Below, in pieces: positions 26,107 to 34,739 of a DNA stretch of 64,000 nucleotides. The first letter of the stretch is position 1. Each line of letters opens with the position of its first letter. The stretch is from NCBI GenBank assembly GCA_016703535.1, contig JADJBV010000001.1, forward strand, positions 4,454,001 to 4,518,000. Direction: 5' to 3'. A model generated the notes under the pieces. The model worked only from the letters and a program-made list of their open reading frames with translations. It did no database searches and was not told the DNA's origin. The DNA is from Deltaproteobacteria bacterium. Lineage in GTDB: Bacteria; Myxococcota; Kuafuiibacteriia; Kuafuiibacteriales; Kuafuiibacteriaceae. Position numbers and translations under genes: made by a program.

Positions 26107-27420
26107 CTACTCTTGCCATTCGATCACGGAGACCTCTCGCTGCCCGCAGCTGCCGGCGACGGAGAGGTGCTCGTCCAGTGGCGCGATCCAGTTGTGGTCT
26201 CCTTCGCCGACGACGGGCTCCGGAGAACAGGTGCCGCCGTAGTCGCGGAAGGCAGCGCTCAGCCCCTCTAGACCCACGTAGACGAAGCCAAAGGAGAAGC
26301 TCCGGGCCGCGAGGGCGTCGTAAAAAGCCACCCCGAGGGTGCGTTCGGCTCGCCATTGGCCGAGGTCGGAGTCGAAGCGGATCACCGCTCGGGTCTGGGG
26401 GTTGAGGGGCTCGAGGGTGGTGACTTGACCGAGGAGCACCGGCTCACCTCGATCATCGGCGAAGAGGCCGGTGATCGCGCCCAGATCGGGGCTCAAACGT
26501 TCGGCCTTCACCTCGGTGGGGCTCGCCGTCCAAAGTGCCCGGGAGGAAGGCGACGGCAGGACCGGCCCGCGGACGGTGGCGAGGAAGACCGAACGTTCGG
26601 GCCACCACGACAAAAGAACCGACCTTTGGTAGCAGCGGTCACCCGCCAGCGAAAGATCCAAAGGGGGGCCAGGCACAAAGGGGGCACCGCCTTGGGACCA
26701 CCACGTCACCATCGCCCCGTCGACCGCCACCACGGTGCCGTTCGGCGCTGCCGCCAGACCCCGCACCGCCTGACCACTCGTGGTGGGCGTCGCCCGAACG
26801 ACCTCTCCACTCATCGGGTCGAGCTCCGCCAAGCTCCCGTCAATGAGGCCAACCCAGAGCCTCCCACCAGAATAGACCCCGGCGGTCACGTGCACCGGTT
26901 GCGGCCAAACTCGAGGTTCGGCCTGGCCCGCCTTGATCTCGACCACCCCGCCCAAATAGGCCGCATACGCCGACCCCGGTGCGCCCGAGAAGATGGTCAG
27001 CAGTTCGGAGTCCAAGGCGACTCGATGGCCCACGAGTTCGGGGCAGGTTGGCGTAACGCCGAGGCCAGAGGCCCAATCGGGGAGCTGCTCGACGGCCCGC
27101 AGACCCTCATCCCGTCCGTAGGTCCACAACTTCTTGGGCGTCGGCAGCGCGACGTTGCCGAGGCTGATCTGCGGAGCCTCCCGATCGAGCAGCACTCGGT
27201 TCAGCTCTGCGTCGAAGCGCAGGAGCAACCAGGCGTCATCGTCGGCCAGCGCCCACGTGAACGGGTCGGCGGGCTCGAAGATCGTCAGCTGGAGCTCGCC
27301 GTCAGGCGACCGCCGCAGGAGGAGCTGGTGGGGGGCTTCGGGATCCGGCGAAGGCCAGTTCACCTGCTCAGGCTCGGTGCAAGCCAACAGCAGAAGAAGC
27401 GTGCCCCAAACCCAACGCAC
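26107..27420 (-). CDS. Lipoprotein, possibly beta-propeller
   Basis: The product has 437 residues. The signal MRWVWGTLLLLLAC predicts a lipid-anchored protein with Cys14 as the first mature residue. The body alternates short hydrophobic strands with Gly-, Asp- and Trp-containing turns (GGRLWVGLIDGSLAELDP, GLAAAPNGTVVAVDG, ITGLFADDRGEPVLLG), a pattern found in six- to eight-bladed propellers. I recognise no specific family or active site. Codon use is like that of its neighbours. It is convergent with GT4 paralogue B and divergent from the methyltransferase gene. Confidence 0.65.
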   Translation of the reverse strand: MRWVWGTLLLLLACTEPEQVNWPSPDPEAPHQLLLRRSPDGELQLTIFEPADPFTWALADDDAWLLLRFDAELNRVLLDREAPQISLGNVALPTPKKLWTYGRDEGLRAVEQLPDWASGLGVTPTCPELVGHRVALDSELLTIFSGAPGSAYAAYLGGVVEIKAGQAEPRVWPQPVHVTAGVYSGGRLWVGLIDGSLAELDPMSGEVVRATPTTSGQAVRGLAAAPNGTVVAVDGAMVTWWSQGGAPFVPGPPLDLSLAGDRCYQRSVLLSWWPERSVFLATVRGPVLPSPSSRALWTASPTEVKAERLSPDLGAITGLFADDRGEPVLLGQVTTLEPLNPQTRAVIRFDSDLGQWRAERTLGVAFYDALAARSFSFGFVYVGLEGLSAAFRDYGGTCSPEPVVGEGDHNWIAPLDEHLSVAGSCGQREVSVIEWQE

Positions 27421-27503
27421 GTCCTCCCAAAAGGTACCATCGGCGCCGAACCAGCCCGGGGCGTTGCCACCCCTCCAGGGGTTGGCTACGGTCCAAATCG
27501 CCC

Positions 27504-28463
27504 ATGACTTCCCCTCTGGCCGCCCTCGACGGTCCCGCCCTCGAGGCGGCGCGTCTCGCTTTGGTCCGGGAACACGGTGAGTGGACCGCCCACAACCTTC
27601 GCCTTCGGGACCAGGTCTACACCTTCCGCGCCGATCACCCGCGCTTCGATCGACAGCTGCAGCGACACGCGCTGCACCTGCGCCGGATCCTGCAGATCGT
27701 GGCGGATGGTTCGAGGAAGCCGTTGTCCGAGCTCCGGGTCCTGGATCTGGCCTGTTTGGAGGGGCTCTACGGGATCGAGCTGGGAATGCACGGGGCCGAG
27801 GTGGTGGGCATCGAAGGGCGGCGGGCCAGCGTCGAAAAGGCGCGTTTTGCCGCCGGCGCCTTGGGCCTGGAGCGCGTGCGGATCGAAGAGGACGACGTCC
27901 GCAACTTTTCGGTCGCCAAATACGGTGAGTTCGACGTGATCCTTTGCCTCGGGATCCTCTACCACTTGGACACCACCGCGGTGCTGCAGCTGGTGGAACA
28001 CATGGCCGCCGCCTGCCGCGGTTTGACGATCATCGACACCCACGTGGGGCTGCGGAGCGATCACGTCACCTGGCACCACGGTCGCCGCTACGAAGGTTGG
28101 ATCTACCGAGAACACGCGCCCGAAAGTAGCCCCGCCGATCGGCTGAAGCGGATGTGGGCCTCCTTGGACAACGACACCAGCTTTTGGATCACCAAGGCGT
28201 CGCTCTGCAACTTGCTCAGCGACGTGGGCTTCACCACCGTCGGCAGCGTCTCCATGCCGATGATCGCTCCGGGCAGCCACAGCGACCGGGAGACCTTCGT
28301 GGCTCATAGGGGCCAGCGGATCTCTTTGTTGTCCGCGCCCACCACCAACACCTTGGCCGACCAACGGCACCCCGAGGTGTCCGACGGCCGGCCCCACCCT
28401 TCCCAAGACACCAAACAGGAGCGGGCCTTGCGGGCCGCCTCTTGGTTGATGCGGGAGCTTTGA
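27504..28463 (+). CDS. Class I SAM-dependent methyltransferase
   Basis: The product has 319 residues. Motif I is VLDLACLEGLYGIELGMHGAEVVGIEG (near residues 77-103), motif II follows with VRIEEDDVRNF, and motif IV is FDVILCLGILYHLD. About 80 residues precede the fold and about 100 follow it. The overall plan resembles bacterial methyltransferases found in polysaccharide or small-molecule clusters, including tRNA-wobble-like proteins, but no substrate can be read off. It sits just outside the polysaccharide locus, so sugar methylation is possible but unproved. It is convergent with the small membrane protein gene at 28491. Confidence 0.82.
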   Translation: MTSPLAALDGPALEAARLALVREHGEWTAHNLRLRDQVYTFRADHPRFDRQLQRHALHLRRILQIVADGSRKPLSELRVLDLACLEGLYGIELGMHGAEVVGIEGRRASVEKARFAAGALGLERVRIEEDDVRNFSVAKYGEFDVILCLGILYHLDTTAVLQLVEHMAAACRGLTIIDTHVGLRSDHVTWHHGRRYEGWIYREHAPESSPADRLKRMWASLDNDTSFWITKASLCNLLSDVGFTTVGSVSMPMIAPGSHSDRETFVAHRGQRISLLSAPTTNTLADQRHPEVSDGRPHPSQDTKQERALRAASWLMREL

Positions 28464-28490
28464 AGAGGTGGCGCCTCTCCCGCAAGAACC

Positions 28491-28799
28491 TCAGCTTTCG
28501 GCGCCGGCGGGCAGAGGGCGAAGGCCACGGTGGAGCAGATAACCGAGAGCCCCCAACGAGCCCAGGGCGACGCAGAGGCCCAGATACGGCCAGGGTGAGA
28601 TGCCCCGGCGCTGGGCGTCGGGGATCATCCAGGCGGTGAAGAAAAAGACGGCCAGGGCCAGGTCGATCAAGACCTGAGGGCCCCAAGGCTCCGAAAGCAG
28701 CGCGAGGAAGCCGAAGTAGCCGTGTTGCCAAACGACCCCGGCCGAATAGGCACCGAAGGCCAAGAGCACCAGCAAGACCAAGATGGTTTTTGTCTTCAT
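28491..28799 (-). CDS. Small membrane protein, partner of an XRE-MmyB regulator (module 1)
   Basis: The product has 102 residues with three membrane segments (residues 5-25, 40-58 and 70-90). A shared block, IDLALAVFFFTAWMIP then RRGISPWPYLGLCVALGSLGAL, recurs in the protein at 44248-44685. Its layout resembles DUF2834-type membrane proteins of unknown function. It is divergent from an XRE-MmyB regulator, and a 21-bp palindrome lies between the two starts. The second copy has the same neighbour, so the regulator most likely controls this gene. Confidence 0.75.
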   Translation of the reverse strand: MKTKTILVLLVLLAFGAYSAGVVWQHGYFGFLALLSEPWGPQVLIDLALAVFFFTAWMIPDAQRRGISPWPYLGLCVALGSLGALGYLLHRGLRPLPAGAES

Positions 28800-28832
28800 G
28801 GCACCTGCTTAACGGACCGGGCGGCGGCTCCA

Positions 28833-28853
28833 CCATGACCTAGGAGGTCATGG
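28833..28853. promoter_or_regulatory. 21-bp palindromic operator between divergent module-1 genes
   Basis: A perfect 9-bp inverted repeat (arms CCATGACCT and AGGTCATGG) is separated by three bases, AGG. It lies 34 bases from the membrane-protein ATG and about 10 bases before the regulator GTG. This is the expected size and position for a dimer of the helix-turn-helix regulator. Confidence 0.65.
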
Positions 28854-28863
28854 CCGACCGGAG

Positions 28864-29718
28864 GTGCTGGGTTATGCTCGAGTGGTGGATGGTTTTGGTC
28901 TCCTGCTCAAGCGGTGGCGCAAGGCCCGAGGCCTGAGCCAAGAGGAGTTGGCGCACCGAGCCCGGGTCTCGACCCGGCACCTCTCCTGCCTGGAGACCGG
29001 CCGCGCCAGCCCCAGTCGGCCGATGGTGTTGTCCTTGGCCGAAACACTCGAGCTCCCCTTTCGCGAACGGAACAACCTGCTTTCGGCGGCGGGGTTCGCG
29101 CCGCGCTTCGGCGGCAGCGGCCTGGACGACCCCAACCTGGCCCACGTGCGCCGGGCCCTGGATCACCTGCTAAGCCAACAAGAGCCCTTCGGCGCGGTGG
29201 TGATGGATCGGCTCTACAACGTGATCTCGATGAACCGGGGAGCCCTGCGGCTGTTGCGGCTGATCCCATCGCCGCCGCCGCCGCCCCTCGGCACCAACCT
29301 CTATCACCTGCTGCTCCACCCGGACGGGCTGCGGCCGCTGCTGTTGAACTTCGACGAGATCGCGGGGTTGTTGCTCTCGCGGCTGGAGCGGGAGGTGATG
29401 GTCAACGACGACCGGCCGCTGCGAGAGCTGCTCCAGGCGTTGAGAGCCTACGGCCCGGTGCCCCAGCCGCCCGAGGTCCACGCCGCCGGGCTTCAGCCTT
29501 TTGGGGTCTTGCGCGTGAAGCGACCGGGCGGTGAGTTGGCCCTCTTCACGATGTTGACCTCTTTGGGCACCCCCCTCGACGTCACCGCCGAAGAGCTCCG
29601 CATCGAGTCCTATTTTCCCGCCGACGAGGCGAGCGAACGGTGGCTGCGGGCCGAGGCCGAAGCCGAGGCGGAAGCCGAGGCCCAGGCGGGTCGACCTGAT
29701 CACCGGGCGCTCGGGTAG
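28864..29718 (+). CDS. XRE family regulator with MmyB-type ligand domain (module 1)
   Basis: The product has about 284 residues. Residues 9-65 form an XRE helix-turn-helix (LLLKRWRKARGLSQEELAHRARVSTRHLSCLETGRASPSRPMVLSLAETLELP). The C-terminal part, FGAVVMDRLYNVISMNRGALRLL then FDEIAGLLLSRLEREVM, matches the MmyB-like ligand-binding domain, a PAS-related fold that binds fatty acid-like molecules in known structures. GTG 28864 is the longest start; GTGs at 28882 or 28885 would match the second copy better. It ends with an unusual run of Glu-Ala pairs (residues 262-274). Confidence 0.88.
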   Translation: MLGYARVVDGFGLLLKRWRKARGLSQEELAHRARVSTRHLSCLETGRASPSRPMVLSLAETLELPFRERNNLLSAAGFAPRFGGSGLDDPNLAHVRRALDHLLSQQEPFGAVVMDRLYNVISMNRGALRLLRLIPSPPPPPLGTNLYHLLLHPDGLRPLLLNFDEIAGLLLSRLEREVMVNDDRPLRELLQALRAYGPVPQPPEVHAAGLQPFGVLRVKRPGGELALFTMLTSLGTPLDVTAEELRIESYFPADEASERWLRAEAEAEAEAEAQAGRPDHRALG

Positions 29719-29937
29719 ACCCGGGGGCCCTTAGGGCCCGCGAAGCGACAACTCGACCGTTTGGGCCGACGATCCATCCCGCCTGGCTTCGTTACGCCTC
29801 GTCGCCAGACAACAGAGCATGCCTTCCTCGGCAAGCCTTGCCAATCGGGCGCCTCGTCAGCCGAAACGATCGACTTGTCACCTCGCGGGCCCTTACTTTC
29901 GCGGCGTCCCCGGTCGTGGCACTCTGCTCGCGGATCC

Positions 29938-30429
29938 GTGGGTACCCAAGAGCACAATTCCGTACACCCCTCTCGCCCGCTCGCCGGCCTGCTTGGCCTG
30001 GTCGGCCTGTGCGTGTTCGCCTCCGGGTGCCCCGGCACTTTGGAGGATCCCGATCGCTTCAAACCGGTCGCCACCAGCTGCGCGCTCCAGATCGACGTCG
30101 AGACCGATCTCTTCGCGGCCCGCTGCGGTACGACCAACTGCCACGTGGCCGGGCCCAGCGCCTCGGCGGGCCTCGACCTAGCTTCGGCGAACCCGATGGT
30201 TCGGCTCAAAGACCTGCCCGAGCTCTCCTGCACCCAACGCCCGTTGGTCTCCAGCACCAACCCCCGGGCCAGCGTGCTCCTGGATCGGCTCAAGGGCACG
30301 CCGTCCTGCGGTGCCCGAATGCCGCTGACCGGTGACCCCTTCACCCAACAGGAGATCGACTGCGTCGAGGTCTGGATCAACCAGACCCTGACCGGGACCA
30401 ACAGCAGCGCCTTGGAGGCCGCGCGATGA
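29938..30429 (+). CDS. Lipoprotein with a haem-like CxxxxCH motif
   Basis: The product has 163 residues from GTG 29938, the start that gives a normal signal (LLGLVGLCVFASGC, Cys31). The mature part has LFAARCGTTNCHVAGPSASAGLDLAS, a spaced cytochrome-like motif followed by AGLDL. Many myxobacterial lipoproteins share CGxxxCHxxxxPxAGLDL, presumed to bind haem c, although the spacing here is C-x4-C-H, not C-x2-C-H. A second Cys pair lies further on (CTQRPL, CGARMPL, CVEVWI). Its stop overlaps the next ATG, so it is coupled to the outer-membrane protein gene. The 219 bases before it hold no gene. Confidence 0.7.
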   Translation: MGTQEHNSVHPSRPLAGLLGLVGLCVFASGCPGTLEDPDRFKPVATSCALQIDVETDLFAARCGTTNCHVAGPSASAGLDLASANPMVRLKDLPELSCTQRPLVSSTNPRASVLLDRLKGTPSCGARMPLTGDPFTQQEIDCVEVWINQTLTGTNSSALEAAR

Positions 30430-32108
30430 AGAAGCTGGTGATGGTGGCGACCCTCTTGGGTTTGGGCTGGAGCGCCTCGGCTTTTGCGGATCCGGTGAAG
30501 GTGGCGATCGGGACCATCAAGGGCCCCGGCGCCAAGGAGGTGACCGAAGCGCTGAAGCGGAGCATCTCCAGCGAGGCCGGCTTCGAGGTCGTCGGCAACA
30601 AAGACGGCGCGGCGGCGGTGATCAACGGCGTGGTCAGCAAGGCTGGCAAGAAGTTGGACGCGGCCCTGACCGTCGAAGATCCCCAGGGCCAGACCCTGAA
30701 GAGCTGGCGGATCCGGGCGAAAAAAGCGGCCCGTTTGGCCCAGCTGATCGAAGGGGACCTTTGGAACCGCATCGGCCCGACCCTCAAGGGCCTCGCCGGC
30801 GGTGAAGGTTCCGGCGGTGGCGAGTCCGCGCCCGATGCACCCGCGGTCGATCCCAACCTGCGCAAGGTCGGCCTCCTCAAGGTCGAAGGTTCGGCCAAAA
30901 ACAAGGCCGAACTCCTGGTGGTCGGCGGCTTCCGCTCCACCCCGGGGCTGGAGTTGGTGGCGACCGAGGTGATCCGGGGTCAGGCACTCAAGCTCGGGGT
31001 CCAGCTCGACGATCCCAGCGGCCGAGTGGAGATCGCCCGGGCCTTGGGGCTGTCAGCGTACTTGAGCCTGAAGTTGGAGGAGAAGAGCGGCGGCCTCGAA
31101 GGCACGGCTTTGGTCACCGACGCCTTGGACGGGCGCACGGCCTCAGAGGCCAAAGCCAGCGCCAAAAACTCGACCAACCTCTCGAGGGACCTGAAGGCCG
31201 CCACCTTGCCGCTGTTCGAGCGAACCAAAGCCCCCACCGGCAAGGCCGCCGAAGCGCCCATGTTGGCCGCCGCACCCCCGCCGCCGGCCGCGCCGCCACC
31301 CGCCCCGAGCGGCGGAGGCAGCAGCAGCGGTGGATCGGAGTCGACCCAACTCGAGACCACCGCACCCGCCAAGGACAAAGGGATCAAGGACCGTAGCCAC
31401 TCGCCCCTGGAGATCGCGGCGGGCCTCAAGTTCTTCACCCGCAGCCTGACCTACAACGACGATCTCTACGGCGCCCTTCGCCCCTACGATCTGAGCGGCG
31501 CTCCCTCCTTGGACGCCCAGCTCCGCTGGTACCCGGGGGCCCACTTCGGCAGCGGCATCGCCAGCATCTTTGGGGTCTACGGCCAATTCAACTACGCCCT
31601 CGGCCTCAAGACCGTCGACGCGATGGAGCGGGAGTTCGCCACCAGCCAACTCTCCTTCGGCGGCGGCCTCCGGGTGCGGATCCCCCTCGGCGCCAGCGAG
31701 TTGGGTGTCTTCGGCGGCTACGGCCAACACGGCTTCACCCTGGACGGCACCGACGGCCCGACCGGCATCGACTTCCCCAGCGTCAGTTATGGGTTCTTGC
31801 GCTACGGGGCCGACGGCCGGCTTTCACCCTTCGACGGTTTCCACGCCCGATTTGGCTTCGCTTGGCGCCAGATGTTGTCGGCGGGCGAGATCGCCGAGGC
31901 CGACTGGTTCCCGAGGGCGACCATGGGTGGCCTCGATGCTCAGCTGGGCGTCGGCTACGAGGTGGTCAGCGGCCTAGAGGTTCAGCTCGGCGCCGAGTTG
32001 ATCCGCTACTTCTACGCCATGAACCCCGAGCCCGGTGACGGCCGGGTGGCCGGTGGCGCCGTGGATCAGTATCTCTCGGCCACCTTGGGCGTCGCCTTTT
32101 ATCTCTGA
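30426..32108 (+). CDS. Exported protein with C-terminal outer-membrane barrel
   Basis: The product has 560 residues. A signal peptide (MKKLVMVATLLGLGWSASAFA) is followed by a soluble alpha/beta region (23-270) that has the look of repeated small domains (VKVAIGTIKGPGAKEVTEAL; LLKVEGSAKNKAELLVVGGF). A Pro-Ala-Gly-Ser linker (about 282-310) leads to a 230-residue strand-rich end with barrel features (GIASIFGVYGQFNYALGL, LSFGGGLRVRIPLG, YLSATLGVAFYL). It is coupled to the haem-motif lipoprotein upstream. The 3' end overlaps the convergent Crp gene by 10 bp. Function unknown. Confidence 0.7.
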   Translation: MKKLVMVATLLGLGWSASAFADPVKVAIGTIKGPGAKEVTEALKRSISSEAGFEVVGNKDGAAAVINGVVSKAGKKLDAALTVEDPQGQTLKSWRIRAKKAARLAQLIEGDLWNRIGPTLKGLAGGEGSGGGESAPDAPAVDPNLRKVGLLKVEGSAKNKAELLVVGGFRSTPGLELVATEVIRGQALKLGVQLDDPSGRVEIARALGLSAYLSLKLEEKSGGLEGTALVTDALDGRTASEAKASAKNSTNLSRDLKAATLPLFERTKAPTGKAAEAPMLAAAPPPPAAPPPAPSGGGSSSGGSESTQLETTAPAKDKGIKDRSHSPLEIAAGLKFFTRSLTYNDDLYGALRPYDLSGAPSLDAQLRWYPGAHFGSGIASIFGVYGQFNYALGLKTVDAMEREFATSQLSFGGGLRVRIPLGASELGVFGGYGQHGFTLDGTDGPTGIDFPSVSYGFLRYGADGRLSPFDGFHARFGFAWRQMLSAGEIAEADWFPRATMGGLDAQLGVGYEVVSGLEVQLGAELIRYFYAMNPEPGDGRVAGGAVDQYLSATLGVAFYL

Positions 32109-32881
32109 GCGCCGCCGGTCCCTTCGGCCAACTCGGCCCGCCGCATCAGGGCCGGCCCGTCCAGCAGCTCGATCTGCCCGTACGCGACCCGCAAGATACC
32201 TTGCGAAGCGAACTGCTTGAGCACCGTGTTGATCGTCTGCCGCGATGAACCCAACATCGCCGCCAGCTGCTCCTGGCTGACCTCCACCACCCGCCGGCTG
32301 CGATCGCGCCACTCGCCGTAGGCGCCGCTCATCAACAACAGGCGCCGGGCCAAACGCACGTCGATCGGGAACAAGGCCAGGTCCTCGAGCAAGGTGAACA
32401 ACAAGCGGACCTTGCTGGCCATCAATGCGCCCAGGTGATGCCAAAACAAAGGCTCGGCCTGGAGCAGGGCGTCCAAGGGGCCTGGCGCCACCCGCACCAA
32501 GGTCGACGGCACTTCACCGATCGCGTCGTGGGTCCGGGCCTCCCGATCGAACACCGCGATCTCGCCGAACCAGCTGGGCGGCTCGATCAAGGTCAACAAG
32601 GCCTCCTTGCCGGCCTCGCTGGCGCCGGTGATCCGGACGCTGCCGTCGACGATCGCGTAGAGCCCACAAAAGGGGTCCCCTCGCTGAAAGAGGTGCTCCC
32701 CTTCGCCCAGGCTGCGGACCGTGGCGACCCCCAAAAGTTGGGTCTGGAGGGCCGCCGGGAGGCCCTGGAACCACCGGCCACTCCTCAAGATCTCGGCGTA
32801 TTGGGCGGCGCTCCCCGGCACATCAGGGATTGTGGCGGAACTGTCGGGGCGGCGACAATCGGTCCGGGCCCCTTTGGGCAT
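32099..32881 (-). CDS. Crp/Fnr family transcriptional regulator
   Basis: The product has up to 260 residues. The N-terminal cyclic-nucleotide-binding fold is clear (LGEGEHLFQRGDPFCGLYAIVDGSVRITG, then SWFGEIAVFDREARTHDAIGEVPSTLVRV), with GEIAVFD at the phosphate-binding place. The C-terminal winged helix shows VEVSQEQLAAMLGSSRQTINTVLKQFASQGILRV. No Fnr-type cysteines are present. The N-terminal 20 residues are odd; GTG 32821 may be the true start, which would lengthen the gap to the divergent gene at 32902 from 20 to 80 bp. Confidence 0.9.
   Translation of the reverse strand: MPKGARTDCRRPDSSATIPDVPGSAAQYAEILRSGRWFQGLPAALQTQLLGVATVRSLGEGEHLFQRGDPFCGLYAIVDGSVRITGASEAGKEALLTLIEPPSWFGEIAVFDREARTHDAIGEVPSTLVRVAPGPLDALLQAEPLFWHHLGALMASKVRLLFTLLEDLALFPIDVRLARRLLLMSGAYGEWRDRSRRVVEVSQEQLAAMLGSSRQTINTVLKQFASQGILRVAYGQIELLDGPALMRRAELAEGTGGAQR
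32191..32204. repeat. Dispersed palindrome copy 5 (centre ATAC)
   Basis: GCAAG-ATAC-CTTGC in the winged-helix coding part of the Crp-like gene; on the coding strand it reads Gln-Gly-Ile-Leu. Confidence 0.8.
32828..32860. promoter_or_regulatory. Nested inverted repeats near the Crp-like gene start
   Basis: An outer repeat GATTGT (32828-32833) / ACAATC (32855-32860) encloses TGTCG / CGACA (32842-32846, 32853-32857). It covers the 5' end of the Crp-like gene and lies about 45 bases before the divergent Mpo1-like gene, a good place for a shared operator if the Crp gene starts at 32821. Confidence 0.35.
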
Positions 32882-32901
32882 AGTGGGTCCCCGGAACCTC
32901 C

Positions 32902-33435
32902 ATGAAGAACCTCACCGAACACCTAAGCCAATACGCCGCCTACCACCGGGATCGGCGCAACATCGCCACCCACTTCGTGGGCATCCCGATGATCGTGCTG
33001 GCGGTGGTGACCTTGTTGGCCCGCCCGATCTTCGCCGAGCTCGGTGGCCTGCCGATCACCCCCGCCACCCTCGTCTTCGTCGGCGCCATGGCTTTTTACC
33101 TGCGCCTGGATCTCGGCCTGGGCCTGACCATGTTGGTGACCATGACCGCCGCGACCTGGGGCGGCCACCAGCTGGCCCAACACTCGACCGAACTTTGGTT
33201 GGGCGGCGGCATCGGCCTGTTTGTGGTCGGCTGGATCATCCAGTTCATCGGTCACTGGTTCGAGGGCAAAAAGCCGGCCTTCGTGGACGATCTGATCGGC
33301 CTGTTGGTGGGCCCGCTCTTCGTCGTCACCGAGGTGGTCTTCGCCCTGGGCCTCCGGGCCCCGCTCCGGGAAGAGATCGAACGCCGCGTCGGCCCCACCC
33401 TGATCCGCGACGCCCGCCCCGCCCCGAGCGTTTGA
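32902..33435 (+). CDS. Mpo1-like (DUF962) membrane protein
   Basis: The product has 177 residues with four membrane segments. It opens with LSQYAAYHRDRRNIATHFVGIPMIVLAV and later has IQFIGHWFEGKKPAFVDDLIGLLVGPLFVVTEV, the two signature blocks of the YGL010w/Mpo1 family. In yeast Mpo1 these histidines hold Fe(II), and the enzyme shortens 2-hydroxy fatty acids by one carbon (alpha-oxidation). Bacterial members are little studied. It stands next to a Crp-like regulator and near other lipid genes (desaturase, acyl-CoA dehydrogenase). Confidence 0.88.
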   Translation: MKNLTEHLSQYAAYHRDRRNIATHFVGIPMIVLAVVTLLARPIFAELGGLPITPATLVFVGAMAFYLRLDLGLGLTMLVTMTAATWGGHQLAQHSTELWLGGGIGLFVVGWIIQFIGHWFEGKKPAFVDDLIGLLVGPLFVVTEVVFALGLRAPLREEIERRVGPTLIRDARPAPSV

Positions 33436-33438
33436 GCC

Positions 33439-34284
33439 TCAGCTTCGGGGATCCCAGCCCGGTTCGTCACGATATTCAATAGATTCCAGGCTGACGCGGT
33501 GGATCTCGGTCTCCCCCGCCAAAGGCAGGACCGCTCGGATGCTGAGTTCCTCTGGGAACCGGGCCCCCCCGACCCGGCGAGCGCCTTGGTAGACGGCTGC
33601 TCCCAGCGCACTTCGGGCCGACTCCCGCACCGTGTACTCGAGGCGGCCCAGGTGGCCGTCCCCTTGGTGGACGTAGATCAAGTACTGATCCGCGTCGGCG
33701 TGGGGCGCCAGTTCCCCCCAGGTGGCGAAGACCACGTCGTAGCGCTGGCCGTCGAGCGTCGCCTCCCGCACCCAATACACGTGCTCGGCCGAGGCCAACT
33801 CGAACGGCGCCACCAAGAAGTACCGATAGGTGGGCAAGAGGAACTCGGCCGGCAAGATCGGGCTGAGCTCGACCCCCGAGGCCGGCGCCAAGGCCTGGCC
33901 CTCTTGGCCTCGGTATACGCGGCGATCGGGCGTGTAGGCCCAGACCTCTTGAGGTGTGGGCTGATCCTCCAGCCTCAAGCGGACGTTCCAGGCTTGGGTT
34001 CCGGCCTCGAGGGTGGCGCGAAAGGCGGGCGAGGGGCGCGGGCTCATCCACCCGCCGATGGTCCCGACCCACTCGTCCTCGAACATCGTCACGAACCGGG
34101 CGTGGGATCGATGTTCCGCTTCACCATGGGCTACGGCCATCCGCGCCAAGACGTCGCGGCCTCTGGTTTCGTTGTGGGCGTTGGGCTCGAGATCCGCCGG
34201 ACGAAGATCGGCGAGGCGCGCGGCGCCCAGGCCTCCCAGTCCAGCGATCACCAAAGCCGCCAAGAACCACTTCCTCTTCTTCAT
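33439..34284 (-). CDS. LolA-like exported protein
   Basis: The product has 281 residues from ATG 34284. It starts with a signal or anchor (KKRKWFLAALVIAGLGGLGAARLA). The rest is a half-barrel-like set of strands with RFVTMFEDEWVGTIGGWM, VWAYTPDRRVYRGQEGQ, QYLIYVHQGDGHLGRLEYTV and LESIEYRD, a plan found in LolA/outer-membrane lipoprotein-sorting and DUF6503/DUF3108-like proteins. It probably binds a lipid or sorts an exported molecule. Its ATG overlaps the stop of the TetR remnant (ATGA), so the intact ancestor was presumably a TetR-plus-target operon. Confidence 0.6.
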   Translation of the reverse strand: MKKRKWFLAALVIAGLGGLGAARLADLRPADLEPNAHNETRGRDVLARMAVAHGEAEHRSHARFVTMFEDEWVGTIGGWMSPRPSPAFRATLEAGTQAWNVRLRLEDQPTPQEVWAYTPDRRVYRGQEGQALAPASGVELSPILPAEFLLPTYRYFLVAPFELASAEHVYWVREATLDGQRYDVVFATWGELAPHADADQYLIYVHQGDGHLGRLEYTVRESARSALGAAVYQGARRVGGARFPEELSIRAVLPLAGETEIHRVSLESIEYRDEPGWDPRS

Positions 34285-34739
34285 CGTCGTGCCCTCCGCG
34301 TCGCCCGAGGCCCGGGCAACATCATCAACCCCACCGCCACCGCTTCGCCCAAAGCCCGGCGCGTCGCTCCCGCCTTGGCCATCACCCCGAGGCCCGTCGC
34401 CAAGGCGGTGAGGTGCCGCGCCAAGGCCCGCGGGCTCGGCCCACGGCCTCGAGGTTCTCGGCGCAGCGCCAAGGTGAAGGCCCGCTCCAGCCGCTCGCCA
34501 TGGTCGCGACAACGAACGGCGACCTCCCGGTCGTGGAGGGCCAACTCCATGGTCGAGTTGACGATCAAACAAGCCCGTCGCCCGATCGGCGAGGACAGGG
34601 TCTGGACCAGGGTCCGAAAGTAGGCCCGGATCGAGGACGCCGAAGCTTCGGGTCCTTCCATCTCGGCCAGCAGCGGGTCCACCACCTTGGCCTGGTAGCG
34701 ATCCCAGGCCGAGAGGAACAGGGCGTGTTTGTTTCCCTC
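34281..34739 (-). pseudogene. TetR family remnant lacking its DNA-binding domain
   Basis: The frame reads GNKHALFLSAWDRYQAKVV then DPLLAEMEG, CLIVNSTMELALHDREVAVRC and ALATGLGVMAKAG, the C-terminal ligand domain of TetR regulators (the GRRACLI/LATGLGVMAK blocks are typical). The recognition helix and everything before it are missing: homology starts at the base where the arsenite methyltransferase gene ends (34738), and upstream the frame runs into that gene without any start codon until the GTG at 34685. It looks as if the methyltransferase gene, or a deletion, removed the first 45 or so residues. The remnant may still be translated from GTG 34685 and is coupled to the LolA-like gene. Confidence 0.7.
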
